A DNA stretch of 64,000 nt from Acetobacter syzygii (GTDB lineage: Bacteria; Pseudomonadota; Alphaproteobacteria; Acetobacterales; Acetobacteraceae), in assembly GCF_000964225.1 (NCBI RefSeq), contig NZ_BAMZ01000010.1, positions 48,699 through 112,698 of the forward strand. Reading direction: 5' to 3'. The stretch's first letter is position 1, and every line of letters begins with the position of its first letter. Shown one piece after another: positions 1 through 9,058 of this stretch. The notes under the pieces were generated by a model. It did no database searches and was not told the origin of the DNA. It saw only the letters and a program-made list of their open reading frames with translations. The translations under genes and the position numbers were made by a program.

Positions 1-1323
1 GCACAGGATGTGGACAAGGCGGTAGCCCTTGCGCACAAAGCTTTTGGTCCGTGGAGCCGTAAAACGGCAAGTGCCCGGGCCGACTACCTGTATGCGCTGG
101 AAAAACTGCTTGTGCGCGACAAGGAAAAGCTGGCCGCGATTATTACATCCGAAATGGGTAAACCCATTACCGAAGCGCGGGTGGAGGTGGATTTTGCCGC
201 AGGCCTTATGCGCTTTGCAGCAGAAAATACACGCCGCATCCAAGGCGAGATTATTCCGGGCGAGCGGGAGGGAGAGAAAATTCTGATCGACCGGGTGCCC
301 CATGGCGTTGTGGGGGGGATTGCTGCGTGGAATTTTCCGCTCGCATTATGTGCGCGCAAAATTGCCCCGGCATTGGCTGCGGGGAATACCATTGTTGTTA
401 AACCACACGAACTAAGCCCGCTTTCTGGTCTGGCACTGGCAGCTCTGGCGCAGGAAGCCGGATTGCCAGAAGGGGTATTGAACGTGATTACGGGCGATGG
501 CCCCGATGTTGGTGTGCCGCTGGTTGCCCACAGGAATGTACCGCTTATTACCATGACCGGTTCTACGCCCGCAGGTAAAAAAATTATGGCTGCTGCTGCC
601 GAACATCTTAAGGAAGTGCGGCTGGAGCTGGGCGGTAAGGCACCGTTTATTGTTATGGAGGATGCAGATATTGAGGCTGCGGTTGAGGCCGCGGTGACTG
701 CACGCTTTTTTAACTGCGGTCAGGTCTGCACATCCAACGAACGGACTTATGTGCATGAGGCCGTATATGAGCGTTTTGCTAAAAGCCTGCGTGCCAAAGT
801 GGAAAAGCTGAAAGTGGGCAATCCCATGGACGATGGAACGGACATGGGGCCAAAGGTCAGTCTGGCAGAGTTGGAAAAAGTGGATGCCATGGTGCACAAA
901 GCCGTTGCACAAGGCGCAAAGCTGGAACTGGGTGGGCACAGGCTGACGGGTGGCCTGTATGACCATGGCACGTATTATGCGCCAACCCTGCTCAGCCATG
1001 TGACGCATGATATGGATATTGTGCAGAACGAGGTTTTTGGCCCCGTGTTATCCCTGCTTAAAGTGCGCGACTTTGACGAAGCACTTAAACTGGCAAACGA
1101 GAGCGCGTATGGCCTGTCGGCTTACCTGTTCACCAAAGATCTGGGCCGGGTGCTGCGTATGACGCGGGAACTGGAATTTGGGGAAGTGTATGTTAACCGT
1201 GGCGCAGGGGAAGAACCGCAGGGCTTCCACCACGGTTACAAGAACAGTGGTCTTGGCGGGGAAGATGGGCAGCACGGGCTGGAAGCCTATGTGCAGACCA
1301 AGACCATTTACCTGAATGCCTGA
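1..1323 (+). CDS. aldA: Lactaldehyde/glycolaldehyde-type NAD-dependent aldehyde dehydrogenase, 5' end cut off by window
   Basis: Cytoplasmic ALDH-superfamily enzyme oxidising small hydroxyaldehydes to acids with NAD(P)+. The frame is open from base 1, and the GTG at 10 is internal, so roughly 40 N-terminal residues are missing compared with the usual ~480. Visible are the ALDH glutamate motif LELGGK and the catalytic cysteine in FFNCGQVCTSNER. The C-terminus (QGFHHGYKNSGLGGEDG followed by GLEAYVQTKTIYL) resembles E. coli AldA more than other ALDHs, which is the basis for the symbol. A strong terminator follows 36 bases after the stop. The exact substrate is inferred; a succinate-semialdehyde or other ALDH role cannot be excluded. 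Confidence 0.8.
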   Translation, partial: AQDVDKAVALAHKAFGPWSRKTASARADYLYALEKLLVRDKEKLAAIITSEMGKPITEARVEVDFAAGLMRFAAENTRRIQGEIIPGEREGEKILIDRVPHGVVGGIAAWNFPLALCARKIAPALAAGNTIVVKPHELSPLSGLALAALAQEAGLPEGVLNVITGDGPDVGVPLVAHRNVPLITMTGSTPAGKKIMAAAAEHLKEVRLELGGKAPFIVMEDADIEAAVEAAVTARFFNCGQVCTSNERTYVHEAVYERFAKSLRAKVEKLKVGNPMDDGTDMGPKVSLAELEKVDAMVHKAVAQGAKLELGGHRLTGGLYDHGTYYAPTLLSHVTHDMDIVQNEVFGPVLSLLKVRDFDEALKLANESAYGLSAYLFTKDLGRVLRMTRELEFGEVYVNRGAGEEPQGFHHGYKNSGLGGEDGQHGLEAYVQTKTIYLNA

Positions 1324-1358
1324 TACGGCGGTTAACGCCGGTAACCAAGGTTTTATGG

Positions 1359-1396
1359 CAGGCTGCGGGGCGTTATGGCTCCGCAGCCTGTTTTTT
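1359..1396 (+). terminator. Rho-independent terminator of aldA
   Basis: A 10-bp perfect stem (CAGGCTGCGG / CCGCAGCCTG) with a 12-base loop is followed directly by six T on the + strand. It lies 36 bases downstream of the aldA stop and before the convergent cytochrome gene. Confidence 0.9.
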
Positions 1397-1424
1397 GTGG
1401 GGTGCATTTTGCCGCCCCATTGCG

Positions 1425-2690
1425 TTAGGGAGCCTGTTTGGCGTCCCGCACAGCCTGTTCCATGTTATGGGGCGTGGCTGTGGTAAAGTGGGTCATAACA
1501 AAGCTGGCAATATCGGCCAGATCCCGGTCACTCAGTCCACCCCCGGTAAAATGAGGCATGATCTGCACACCTGTTGCGGTTTGCATACCACTGCCCTGCA
1601 CCAGAACCTGCACAAGGTTGCGCCCGTTATCGGCCCCAAGGGAACGTGCGCCCGTTATGGTGCCAAAGCTGGACTGGCGGCCCGTACCATCGGCCGTATG
1701 GCATCCAGCACAGGCGGAGGCATACAGGCGTGCGCCGCGCGTGGTCTGGGGCAGAGAGCTATCGCCCGCAGGGGGTGTTTTGCGCTCGACCATATCTGCC
1801 TCGGTGCGGAGTGGAGGAATACTCCGCAAATAGACAACCATGGCATGGATATCCTGCGCATTCAGGTAGCGCAGGCTGTGGCCAACAACGTCTGCCATAT
1901 CCCCCGATGCTGTGCCGTGGCCATCGGCATGGCCGGTGGATAGGTACTGCGCCAGATCCTGGTCGCTCCATGCGCCAAGGCCACTCAGCTTATCCGATGT
2001 CAGGTTGTAAGCGCGCCAGCCATTAACAGGGCTACCGCCAAGCGTTTTGCTGCTGTCCAACCCGAAGGACAGGGTGCGCGGGGTATGGCAGTCCCCACAG
2101 TGGCCGGGGCCTTCCACAAGGTAGCGACCCCGGTTCCATTCCGCCGATTTGCCCGGATCGTCCGGGTAGGAGGAGGCAGGGCCATTCAGAATATTCCAGA
2201 ACACCATAAAGCTACGGATCGAAAATGGGAATTTGACCGAATTTTCAGGTGTTTTTTTGGAAGAGGGAGGCAACGTTGCCAGATAAGCCCGTATATCCCT
2301 GACCTGCGCATCGCTCATGCGGGCGTATGCGGGGTACGGCATGGCGGGGTAAAGATGCTTCCACCCGGGGGATATGCCTTTACGCACGGCATCCACAAAC
2401 TGCTGGTCTGTCCATGCCCCAATGCCAGCGGTTTTGTCTGGTGTAATGTTGGGGGCATACATGACCCCGATCCCCGGCAGGTTAAAAGCCCGCCCACCGG
2501 CATAGGGCGTGCCCCCTTCCTCGGTATGGCAAACCTCGCAGTCTGCTGCGCGGGCCAGATAACGCCCGTTTTCCACGTTGGCCGGTGGGGTTGCTGCATG
2601 GGCGGCGTGGGCTGGAAGGGTGCTGAGGAATGCTACGCCAGCCAGCAGGCCAAACAGTGTGGGAATGCGGTTTTTGCTTATGCCGTGCAT
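1425..2690 (-). CDS. Triheme cytochrome c subunit of membrane-bound molybdenum dehydrogenase
   Basis: A 421-residue exported cytochrome c carrying three CxxCH heme sites: CEVCH near residue 51, CGDCH near 200 and CAGCH near 330. An N-terminal signal peptide (hydrophobic stretch then AHA-AHA) is visible. It passes electrons from the molybdopterin subunit to ubiquinone in the periplasm, as do the cytochrome subunits of acetic-acid-bacterial alcohol and aldehyde dehydrogenases. It is the last gene of a three-gene leftward operon; its ATG overlaps the preceding TAA by one base (TAATG). The family and localisation are clear, the partner is inferred from the operon. AldF-type is the likely class, but I do not assign the symbol. 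Confidence 0.85.
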   Translation of the reverse strand: MHGISKNRIPTLFGLLAGVAFLSTLPAHAAHAATPPANVENGRYLARAADCEVCHTEEGGTPYAGGRAFNLPGIGVMYAPNITPDKTAGIGAWTDQQFVDAVRKGISPGWKHLYPAMPYPAYARMSDAQVRDIRAYLATLPPSSKKTPENSVKFPFSIRSFMVFWNILNGPASSYPDDPGKSAEWNRGRYLVEGPGHCGDCHTPRTLSFGLDSSKTLGGSPVNGWRAYNLTSDKLSGLGAWSDQDLAQYLSTGHADGHGTASGDMADVVGHSLRYLNAQDIHAMVVYLRSIPPLRTEADMVERKTPPAGDSSLPQTTRGARLYASACAGCHTADGTGRQSSFGTITGARSLGADNGRNLVQVLVQGSGMQTATGVQIMPHFTGGGLSDRDLADIASFVMTHFTTATPHNMEQAVRDAKQAP

Positions 2691-4888
2691 TAGCCGTGCT
2701 CCTTGCCATCGGCCGCATTGTTGCGCGGGGAGAGCAGCGGTAAGGTGCGGAAGCGCCGCCCTTGTGCTGCGGCCATGGCGTTGGCCAGAACGGGGGCTGC
2801 GGCTGCGGTGCCCACCTCGCCAATGCCACCGGGGTCTTCCGCACTGGGCATGAGCAGCACATCAATTTTACGGGGTGCTTCGTTCATGCGCATGATGCGC
2901 CATGTGTTAAAGTTGTTCTGCTGCACCCGCCCGCCTTCGAGCGTGATTTCGTTATACAGTGCCGCACTAAAGCCAAAGATCAGCCCGCCTTCGATCTGGG
3001 ATATGACCTGATCGGGGTTAAGCACGCGCCCGCAATCCACCACGGCCGTAACACGGTGGATAATAACGTTGTCAGGCTCGGGCATTTCCACTTCCGCAAT
3101 GCTGGCCATGTAGGAGCCAAAGGCAAACTGCACGGCCACACCCCGCGCGCGGCCGGGGGGGAGAGGGGTGTTCCAGCCTGCGGCCTGTGCCACCTTGTCC
3201 AGCACAGCCAGTGCGCGTGGGTTATGGGCCAGCATGGCTCGCCTGTAAGCTACCGGGTCCACGCCCGCGCGGTGGGCCAGTTCGTCAATAAACCCTTCCA
3301 CCACAAACAGGCCACGGGTGCCGCCAACGCCACGCCACCATGCGGTTGTAATACCGGGGGCTTCCCGCCGTGCAAATTCCAGCCGGTAAGCCGGGTAGCT
3401 GTAGGGCGTAATCACGGTGGCGACCGAAAGGTCCTCGTCATACCCATCCTTGGTCAGCTCGGCGGGGTCCCAGCGTGCCACCACGGCGGGGCCGACTATG
3501 CGGTGGGTCAGGGCGGTTATGTAGCCCTTGTCATCCAGTGCCGCAGTCATCTGGTCCACATAGGCGGGGCGGTAGCGGTCGCGCGTCAGATCTTCCTCCC
3601 GGCTCCAGATGATTTTGAGCGGGTAGGGCACCTGGCGTGCAAACTGTACGCACTGGGTAACGTATTCATGCTCCAGCCTGCGGCCAAAGCCTCCGCCAAT
3701 ATACTGGCAGTGTATGGCTATTTTATCTTTGGGCAGGCCGGTCAGTTCGGCAGCGGTATCCAGCGCCCGGTCGGCAATCTGGGTGCCAGTCCATACGTCG
3801 CACCCATCGGGGCGGACATGGGCTGTGCAGTTTATGGGCTCCATAGGAGCATGGGCCAGCAGTGGCTGCTGGTAGGTGGCCGTGTGTGTGGCGTGGGCAC
3901 GGGCAATAACGCCTGGTGCATCTGCCTTGGTGTTGGCAACAATGGCCGGACCACTCAACCCCTGATGGAGCTGGTCGTAAATGGTCTGGGTGGTTACATG
4001 GGCATTGGGGCCATTATGCCACTGGGGCTTAAGGGCGCGCAGGCCTTTGCGGGCCGCCCAGTAGTGGTCAGCAACAACACAGACGGTATTATTCTGTTCG
4101 TTGACCAGCACAGCCTGCACACCGCGTATGGCAAGGGCTGCCTGCCTGTCCATCCCTGCGAGTGTGCCACCTTCCACCGGGCAGGCGGCAACGGTGCCAA
4201 TTTTTTGGCCCGGAACCTGCACATCCATGCCAAAAACCGCGCGACCCTGCACTTTTATGGTGCTGTCTATGCGGTGTTGGGAATGGCCGAGCAGCGTATA
4301 GGTTGCAGGGTCTTTAAGAGGTGGGTTTTTGGGTATGGGCAGTGCCGCAGCCTGCGCTGCAACCGCACCAAACGGCAGGGTGCGGCCAGTTGGCACATGG
4401 GTAATGATGGCGGAGCGGGTTGAACATTCTTCCGGTTTGGCCTGCCAGTGTGTGGCTGCGGCCTGCACCAACATGCTGCGCGCAGCAGCCCCGGCCTGAC
4501 GGAGCGGGAGCCATTCGGTCATGACCGAGGTGGACCCGCCCGTAATTTCGGCCCCGGCTCCGGGGGGAGCGGCCTCAATATCCACCTGAGCCATGTCTAT
4601 GCCCAGTTCTTCGGCAATAAGCATGACGGAGGATGTGTAAATACCCTGACCCATTTCCACATTGGGCAGAATAAGGGTTATGCGGTTGTCTGCCGCAATG
4701 CGGATATAGGCGTTGGGGGCAAAAGCTCCTTGTGCGCCTTCAACCAGCATACCCTGTTGTGGGCGTGGGGCGGCCTGTGCACGGCCACGGGGCGTGGGCC
4801 AGAGCGTTGCCAGTAGCAGGGCTCCTCCGGCTCCCAGAATGTGCCGTCGGGTTGGTGGGGCGGATGGGGTGCGTGGCGGTGTGGTCAT
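2690..4888 (-). CDS. Molybdopterin-binding subunit of aldehyde / isoquinoline 1-oxidoreductase-type dehydrogenase
   Basis: A 732-residue xanthine-oxidase-family large subunit, of the split kind that works with a small 2Fe-2S subunit and cytochrome c. A twin-arginine signal ([18 protein letters not shown]) near the N-terminus predicts folded export with cofactor. GGGFGRR and the C-terminal active-site glutamate motif GGIGEVG are present. I chose the ATG at 4888 because it overlaps the upstream TGA as ATGA; an in-frame ATG 21 codons earlier lies inside the 2Fe-2S gene. In acetic acid bacteria this architecture forms the membrane-bound aldehyde dehydrogenase (acetaldehyde to acetate). Which paralogue this is, and its substrate, remain inference. 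Confidence 0.85.
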   Translation of the reverse strand: MTTPPRTPSAPPTRRHILGAGGALLLATLWPTPRGRAQAAPRPQQGMLVEGAQGAFAPNAYIRIAADNRITLILPNVEMGQGIYTSSVMLIAEELGIDMAQVDIEAAPPGAGAEITGGSTSVMTEWLPLRQAGAAARSMLVQAAATHWQAKPEECSTRSAIITHVPTGRTLPFGAVAAQAAALPIPKNPPLKDPATYTLLGHSQHRIDSTIKVQGRAVFGMDVQVPGQKIGTVAACPVEGGTLAGMDRQAALAIRGVQAVLVNEQNNTVCVVADHYWAARKGLRALKPQWHNGPNAHVTTQTIYDQLHQGLSGPAIVANTKADAPGVIARAHATHTATYQQPLLAHAPMEPINCTAHVRPDGCDVWTGTQIADRALDTAAELTGLPKDKIAIHCQYIGGGFGRRLEHEYVTQCVQFARQVPYPLKIIWSREEDLTRDRYRPAYVDQMTAALDDKGYITALTHRIVGPAVVARWDPAELTKDGYDEDLSVATVITPYSYPAYRLEFARREAPGITTAWWRGVGGTRGLFVVEGFIDELAHRAGVDPVAYRRAMLAHNPRALAVLDKVAQAAGWNTPLPPGRARGVAVQFAFGSYMASIAEVEMPEPDNVIIHRVTAVVDCGRVLNPDQVISQIEGGLIFGFSAALYNEITLEGGRVQQNNFNTWRIMRMNEAPRKIDVLLMPSAEDPGGIGEVGTAAAAPVLANAMAAAQGRRFRTLPLLSPRNNAADGKEHG

Positions 4889-5346
4889 GCCAGTGCTCCC
4901 GCTGCGTGGTGGATGGCGGCGCGGATACGCATATATGTGCCACAACGGCACAGGTTGGCGGACATGGCGCTATCAATCTGCTCATCCGTGGGTTTGGGCG
5001 TGCTGCGGAGCAGGGCAATGGCGGCCATGATCTGCCCGGGCTGGCAGTAACCACACTGCACCACATCCAGCGCAACCCATGCAGCCTGCACGGCATTTGC
5101 GACCGGGTCCGTGTTGTCCAGCCCTTCCAGCGTGCTAATGCGCCGTTCTCCAATAAGGCCAACGGGCAGGTTGCAGGCTCTTACGGCCTGTCCATCCATA
5201 TGGACCGTACAGGCCCCACACTGAGCTATGCCGCAGCCAAATTTGGTGGCGTTCATGCCCAGAACATCGCGTAGGACCCACAGAAGGGGAGTGTCAGGAT
5301 CGACATCCACCTGATGGGGTTGTCCGTTTATGTTCAGGCTTAGCAT
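4885..5346 (-). CDS. 2Fe-2S subunit of molybdenum aldehyde/isoquinoline-type dehydrogenase
   Basis: A 153-residue protein with an N-terminal plant-type ferredoxin cluster ([15 protein letters not shown]) and a second C-terminal cluster (CGYCQPGQ, then LCRCGTY), the standard two [2Fe-2S] arrangement of this family. No signal peptide of its own is visible, so it is probably carried through the Tat system with the large subunit. It is the first gene of the operon and its stop overlaps the next start (ATGA). The gene-free stretch upstream should hold its promoter. Confidence 0.88.
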   Translation of the reverse strand: MLSLNINGQPHQVDVDPDTPLLWVLRDVLGMNATKFGCGIAQCGACTVHMDGQAVRACNLPVGLIGERRISTLEGLDNTDPVANAVQAAWVALDVVQCGYCQPGQIMAAIALLRSTPKPTDEQIDSAMSANLCRCGTYMRIRAAIHHAAGALA

Positions 5347-5932
5347 GGGGGCTCCTTCTGGCGGGTCGGAGCGCGCAATGTAATAGATTTGATTTGTTTC
5401 CGAAATGGGTGGGAGAGATAAAAAGACCGTATTTTTAAAATTTTAGTTGTATATTCAAGAATATAATGAGGTGAAAAACCATAGTGCGCAAAAGCACCAG
5501 CGCGCGCCGTGTGTGCAGGGTGAGGCCATTTGCTTGGCAGTTTTATGCAGGCAGGTATTGTGCGCATAAACCAGCAGACAGACCCAACGTAGTCGCTCGT
5601 TGCCAGCAAAGGTATTTGCGAACAATGGAACGCTATAGTGGTTTGTTGCCCTGATATGCCTCATTGTTTTCAAAAAAAGCACGGTGCATAAGTTTTGGAG
5701 TGAGGGTTTTGGAAAAATAAAATCTTCAAAACCATAGGGATATGCTTAAAATTTTTAATATGATGAGAATAAATAATATTGGAATGGCATAACAAGGACC
5801 ATGCACATTGCTGCGCGTGTAACCAGTTCATGTCTGGTTGTATCTCAGGAAAGTGGGATTTGCGCGCCTGTTAAGGAGGGCAACAAAGCAGGGTCTAAGA
5901 GAAAAATATTCTTACAGAATATACAATATTTT
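5347..5932. other. Gene-poor AT-rich stretch, no convincing gene
   Basis: About 590 bases clearly richer in A/T than the flanks, especially 5685-5800 and 5900-5940. Short open frames on both strands lack convincing ribosome sites and recognisable protein character. The right-hand end of the 2Fe-2S operon (5347 onward) must contain that operon's promoter, but I could not pick a clear -35/-10 pair. It may be a decayed intergenic or accessory remnant. Confidence 0.5.
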
Positions 5933-5968
5933 AAAAGGCAGGAAGTAACTTTGAGCGGTTACTTCCTG
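5933..5968 (-). terminator. Terminator of the BamE-like gene
   Basis: An 11-bp perfect stem (5939-5949 with 5958-5968) and 8-base loop is followed on the - strand by CC and four T. It lies 12 bases past the stop of the lipoprotein gene. Confidence 0.75.
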
Positions 5969-5979
5969 TTGTAATAACT

Positions 5980-6373
5980 TTAGTTAAGGACGCCGGTCCC
6001 TGTTACAGTCTTGGAGCTGGCCATTGTATGATGGAGCACTTTATTGCCGTCAAAAATAATAGCTAACTGTTTGGAAATCCCGTGGTTTCGTGATCCAAAA
6101 TAAGCCATTCCAGGAACAAAGTTGATTCCGTCCACAGAGCTATGAACCATCTCGTACTTCCAGATTTCTTTACCGCTATCCGTATAGTTTACGTTCAGTG
6201 GATCACCAAACATCTGCTTGACTTGTTCTTTTGTGGTAACGCCATCAATAATTTTTGTATCGACTGTAGCCTGAGTTTCATTTTTTAAGCTTTTATTTAC
6301 CGGAGTTGGAGCACGCTACAGTAGCCATAGGCAAAGCCAGCGTCGCCATCATTATAGCAGTCCTAAATTTCAT
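5980..6373 (-). pseudogene. Small BamE/SmpA-like lipoprotein, frameshifted
   Basis: Two frames together make one plausible small lipoprotein. From the ATG at 6373 (or 6382) one frame encodes a lipoprotein-like signal, MKFRTAIMMATLALPMATVAC, and stops at 6293. The next frame, open from about 6315 to 5980, continues with APTPVNKSLKNETQATVD and a body containing VTTKEQVKQMFGDPLNV, which resembles the BamE/SmpA pattern (a short helix followed by GxP). The shift lies between about 6315 and 6293, near runs of A. It is either a genuine inactivating single-base change or a sequencing error. Its own terminator is present. The family call is tentative. Confidence 0.55.
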
Positions 6374-6599
6374 TTTTTCCATTCTTCCAATGTCGTATTA
6401 AACAAACGTAACCTTCATGCCACAGAGCAATTTTCTTGGAAACCCATACATTTATAACAGCTCATCTTGAGTGTTACGCTTAAGGGTAGGGGTATTTATA
6501 AAGTGTTTCTATGTTTGTGATTTAAATTGTAAACCTAATGGGCTATGGTTTACAAAATTATCAATTTTTCTCATGAAAACAATAACATAACAAGGCGGT

Positions 6600-6675
6600 T
6601 GGTGGAGCTGAGGGGAATCGAACCCCTGACCTCCTCATTGCGAACGAGGCGCTCTCCCATCTGAGCTACAGCCCC
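6600..6675 (-). tRNA. tRNA-Ala (anticodon CGC)
   Basis: A 76-base cloverleaf including encoded CCA. The acceptor stem GGGGCTG/CAGCTCC contains the G3:U70 pair that specifies alanine. The anticodon stem CCTCG/TGAGG encloses the loop TTCGCAA, giving anticodon CGC (reads GCG). The T arm is AGGGG-TTCGATT-CCCCT. A good promoter lies upstream. Confidence 0.97.
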
Positions 6676-6696
6676 GCCTGTTTTGTTAGCGAGAGG

Positions 6697-6724
6697 TTTA
6701 TAGGGCTTACCAATTTTCTGTCAA
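6697..6724 (-). promoter_or_regulatory. Sigma-70 promoter of tRNA-Ala
   Basis: On the - strand TTGACA (6724-6719) and TATAAA (6702-6697) are separated by 16 bases, about 20 bases upstream of the tRNA 5' end. This is the best consensus promoter seen in the window. Confidence 0.8.
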
Positions 6725-6795
6725 GTTGTATTGTAAGGCGTATAACCATAAGGTGGTTGGCCTTCGGGCTGTTTGTAAGGAGCTGGTTTTTTATC

Positions 6796-7092
6796 GTGTT
6801 TTTGCTCTTCATGGTGCTGACGCGGATACTGGAAATTTACTGTTGGATTCTTCTGGTATCTTGCATTTTTGTTAATCTGTATGCGTTTGGCATACTGGAC
6901 AGCCGCAACCAGCTTGTCTGGAAAATCGGGATGTTTCTGGAGCGGTTGACCGAGCCGGTTCTGGCCCCGGTCCGGCGTATTCTGCCTACACCCGGCGGTG
7001 TGGACTTTAGCCCCATGGTGGTGCTGCTGGGCATACAGTATGTGCTGCAACCCTTACTGGTGGAAGTCTTTCGAGCACTTATCCTGCATTAA
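6796..7092 (+). CDS. YggT family membrane protein
   Basis: A 98-residue integral membrane protein with two hydrophobic segments around a conserved central motif (LTEPVLAPVRRILP, then GGVDFSPMVVLL), diagnostic of YggT/Ycf19 proteins, whose role in bacteria is envelope or osmotic related but poorly defined. I chose the GTG at 6796 because VFLLFMVLTRILEIY then aligns with the usual N-terminus and AAGGAG (6777-6782) lies 13 bases upstream. TTG 6757 and ATG 6811 are alternatives. It stands alone, divergent from tRNA-Ala, with a terminator right after it. Confidence 0.85.
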   Translation: MFLLFMVLTRILEIYCWILLVSCIFVNLYAFGILDSRNQLVWKIGMFLERLTEPVLAPVRRILPTPGGVDFSPMVVLLGIQYVLQPLLVEVFRALILH

Positions 7093-7104
7093 GGAATACC
7101 CAGT

Positions 7105-7144
7105 AAAAAAGCCGCCAGATCATATGATCTGGCGGCTTTTTTTT
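7105..7144. terminator. Bidirectional terminator after yggT
   Basis: A 26-base perfect palindrome (7111-7136, GCCGCCAGATCAT/ATGATCTGGCGGC) is flanked by six A on the left and eight T on the right, so it can terminate transcription from both sides: yggT on + and the 58-residue gene on -. Confidence 0.95.
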
Positions 7145-7164
7145 AACGGTTAACCCGTAAAGGC

Positions 7165-7341
7165 TCAGTGATGAGCGTCGGGGGTGCCGTCTTTTTCAAT
7201 GTGGGTCAGCGTGTATCCGCTCATGATGACGACCGGAACAAGGAAAGCCACAACCGCAATGCCCAGAGCTGCAGTGTTGCCACCCAGCAGGTAAGCGATC
7301 AGGTCAAGACCCAGAAGCGTTACGCACAGATAAATGCCCAT
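7165..7341 (-). CDS. Small 58-residue two-helix membrane protein, unknown
   Basis: I do not recognise the family. The product starts MGIYLCVTLLGLDLIAYLLG and has two hydrophobic segments (about residues 3-20 and 25-43), then a polar tail ending IEKDGTPDAHH. AGGG lies 9 bases upstream of the ATG, and the frame has a stop 25 codons upstream with no other start codon between. It ends just inside the bidirectional terminator. Codon usage (many CTG, GTC, GGC) resembles real genes here, and the hydrophobic-polar pattern supports coding. Confidence 0.65.
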   Translation of the reverse strand: MGIYLCVTLLGLDLIAYLLGGNTAALGIAVVAFLVPVVIMSGYTLTHIEKDGTPDAHH

Positions 7342-7533
7342 TCCAAAAAACCCTTTTGTAGCCTGTAAGGCAGGAGCTGCTGGCGTTTTGGCGCGGAATG
7401 CCTACTGTTACAGACCCTGCCGGATTCATTCACAAATCTGACAGCGTCACACTACTCCTTTGGTTTTAGGGGTCAACAGCTATCTGTTGCATGGCGTTGT
7501 GGCGTTTTCGGGCTAGGTCATGCCAGAGGCGGT

Positions 7534-8163
7534 TCAGGGTGTGCTCTGCTGCGTTGTGGGCGCAGTGGGGGGTGGTGTTGTGGTGGGGGTTGCTGGCTCC
7601 GATGGCAGGTGAATGTTCTGCTCTTTGGAAAAACGCGCAATATCAGGCGTATGGAAGGCAGAAACAGGGCCAAAAATGGTGCCCGATACATTATGCCCCG
7701 AAGGCACCGGGGTGTTCAGGCACCCTTTGACAATGGTTGCGCATACGCCATCGGTGCCAATCATCTGGTCATTATCCCCGCTGTAATGCATGTCTGTGAC
7801 CTTGCCATCCACCAGCCGGATGGAGGCAACACAGCTTGACCCGGCTCCACCAAGGGTCGTTTGGGTCAGGTTGACCAGCGTTTGCAGGGGAATCAACGTC
7901 GAATCGTTGGTGGCGGGGATGTTGATGCCCCGCGCATACTGGTAGATCTGGACGTGTTCGTTAATGGTCTGGGTTTTGTCAGGGACACCTACGCAGGCTT
8001 GCAGGTCCTCGCTGGTCATGCCCAGAACGGCCAGTTGGCCCTTGTGTGCAACGCGGGATGAGTAATAGCCACACCCCCCAAGAGCAAGAAGAGCACTTAT
8101 GGTCAGGCACGGCATAAGGCGGGCAAATGGGGCGAAAAAACCGGGAAGAGGGCAGACAGACAT
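7534..8163 (-). CDS. Putative lipoprotein, BamE-like domain, Pro/Thr-rich tail
   Basis: A 209-residue exported protein. A hydrophobic signal ends in the lipobox-like LALGGC, predicting acylation near residue 31. The segment after it (LGMTSEDLQACVGVPDKTQ) resembles the start of BamE/SmpA-like repeats, but the match is weak. The C-terminus is low complexity (Pro, Thr, Gln). The ATG at 8163 lies 5 bases below the stop of the DUF1275 gene, so the two are probably cotranscribed; the ATG at 8115 would give a more typical short lipoprotein signal. No specific function can be assigned. Confidence 0.7.
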   Translation of the reverse strand: MSVCPLPGFFAPFARLMPCLTISALLALGGCGYYSSRVAHKGQLAVLGMTSEDLQACVGVPDKTQTINEHVQIYQYARGINIPATNDSTLIPLQTLVNLTQTTLGGAGSSCVASIRLVDGKVTDMHYSGDNDQMIGTDGVCATIVKGCLNTPVPSGHNVSGTIFGPVSAFHTPDIARFSKEQNIHLPSEPATPTTTPPPTAPTTQQSTP

Positions 8164-8168
8164 GCCCT

Positions 8169-8849
8169 TCAGTCTCTGGTCCTTGCAGGGGTAATGTCAA
8201 TATAGAGAATGGCCAGCCATGGCAGAGGCCATAAAAAAGGCAGGGGTGCGCCCCATAGCAGGGCCAGTGCGCCCAGTACGGCTCCACAGGCAAATCCGCC
8301 CCAGGCCAGTGCGGGCAACACAATGGCGCCAGGTGGCGGTGGTTCGGCCTTGCCAGCTTTGCAGCGTAAGGCAAAAGCGGCCGCCAGAGCAGATGCACAT
8401 TTGAGCATGTTGCTGGTGATCACCACAGTCTGGATGGCGTTGCCCGAAAAACGGGCAATACTTTCCCCCTGCACAGCCATCAGGGCTGGGAGCAGTATCA
8501 GTTCGGCACTGCGCGCAAAACTGGAGAACTGCGTGACCTGCACCACAAGGAGCATGAACACCATAAGCTCAATGCCTCTGGCGGCACCCCAGCGCAGGCG
8601 GGCAAGGCTTGCACAGAAGGCCGTGCCAAAAAAAATGGCCAGTACGCAGGCCAGTAACGCTGCGTGGTGCCAGTTCCCATGTGCGAGAGAGGCAGAGAGG
8701 TGGGTGGTGTTGCCGGTCATGGCGCTGGCAAACAGGCCGCCCAGATGGGCAAAGCTGAGTGCATCAATATGCCCTGCCAGAATGCCAAGTACCAGAATGC
8801 GGCGGGCCGAGGTGGGTATGGGGGTTGTGATGGCAGGGGTATCTGGCAT
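8169..8849 (-). CDS. DUF1275 / YoaK family membrane protein
   Basis: A 226-residue polytopic protein with about six hydrophobic segments. The typical opening of DUF1275 proteins is present: GILAGHIDALSFAHLGGLF and the conserved MTGNTTHL. The function of the family is unknown. I chose ATG 8849 (MPDTPAITTPIPTSARR) because the open frame upstream of it is not protein-like, although no strong ribosome site is seen. It is followed at 5 bases by the putative lipoprotein gene. Confidence 0.78.
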   Translation of the reverse strand: MPDTPAITTPIPTSARRILVLGILAGHIDALSFAHLGGLFASAMTGNTTHLSASLAHGNWHHAALLACVLAIFFGTAFCASLARLRWGAARGIELMVFMLLVVQVTQFSSFARSAELILLPALMAVQGESIARFSGNAIQTVVITSNMLKCASALAAAFALRCKAGKAEPPPPGAIVLPALAWGGFACGAVLGALALLWGAPLPFLWPLPWLAILYIDITPARTRD

Positions 8850-9058
8850 GGTGCTCGGGGGCTGGAGGGAAAGATTTGTGGGTATGGGGTGTGCGGGTGT
8901 GCAGCTGCATACTGCCCTATGGCGCAAAACTGTGTAAACTCCACCCAGCATGGGGGAGCCTGCCATGGTCCGGCAGGTGCGCCACAACGGTCAGCCCTTG
9001 CCGCGTGGTGGTTTTTTTCCGTATTTTGCTGCACGAACTGAGCAAGGAAACGATAAGA

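Noticed and set aside
2762..4423. Long 553-codon open frame on the + strand
   Set aside because: Exactly antisense to the molybdopterin subunit gene. The product is rich in Gly, His, Cys and Val without any motif, which is typical of the reverse strand of GC-rich genes.
5340..5682. Two overlapping short open frames on the - strand
   Set aside because: No ribosome site, odd composition (many Cys, His, Arg), and overlap with the promoter region of the 2Fe-2S gene.
5802..5972. 56-codon open frame with ATG just after AAGGACC
   Set aside because: Ribosome site too close to the ATG, runs through the terminator hairpin of the opposite gene, and the product lacks any protein-like pattern.
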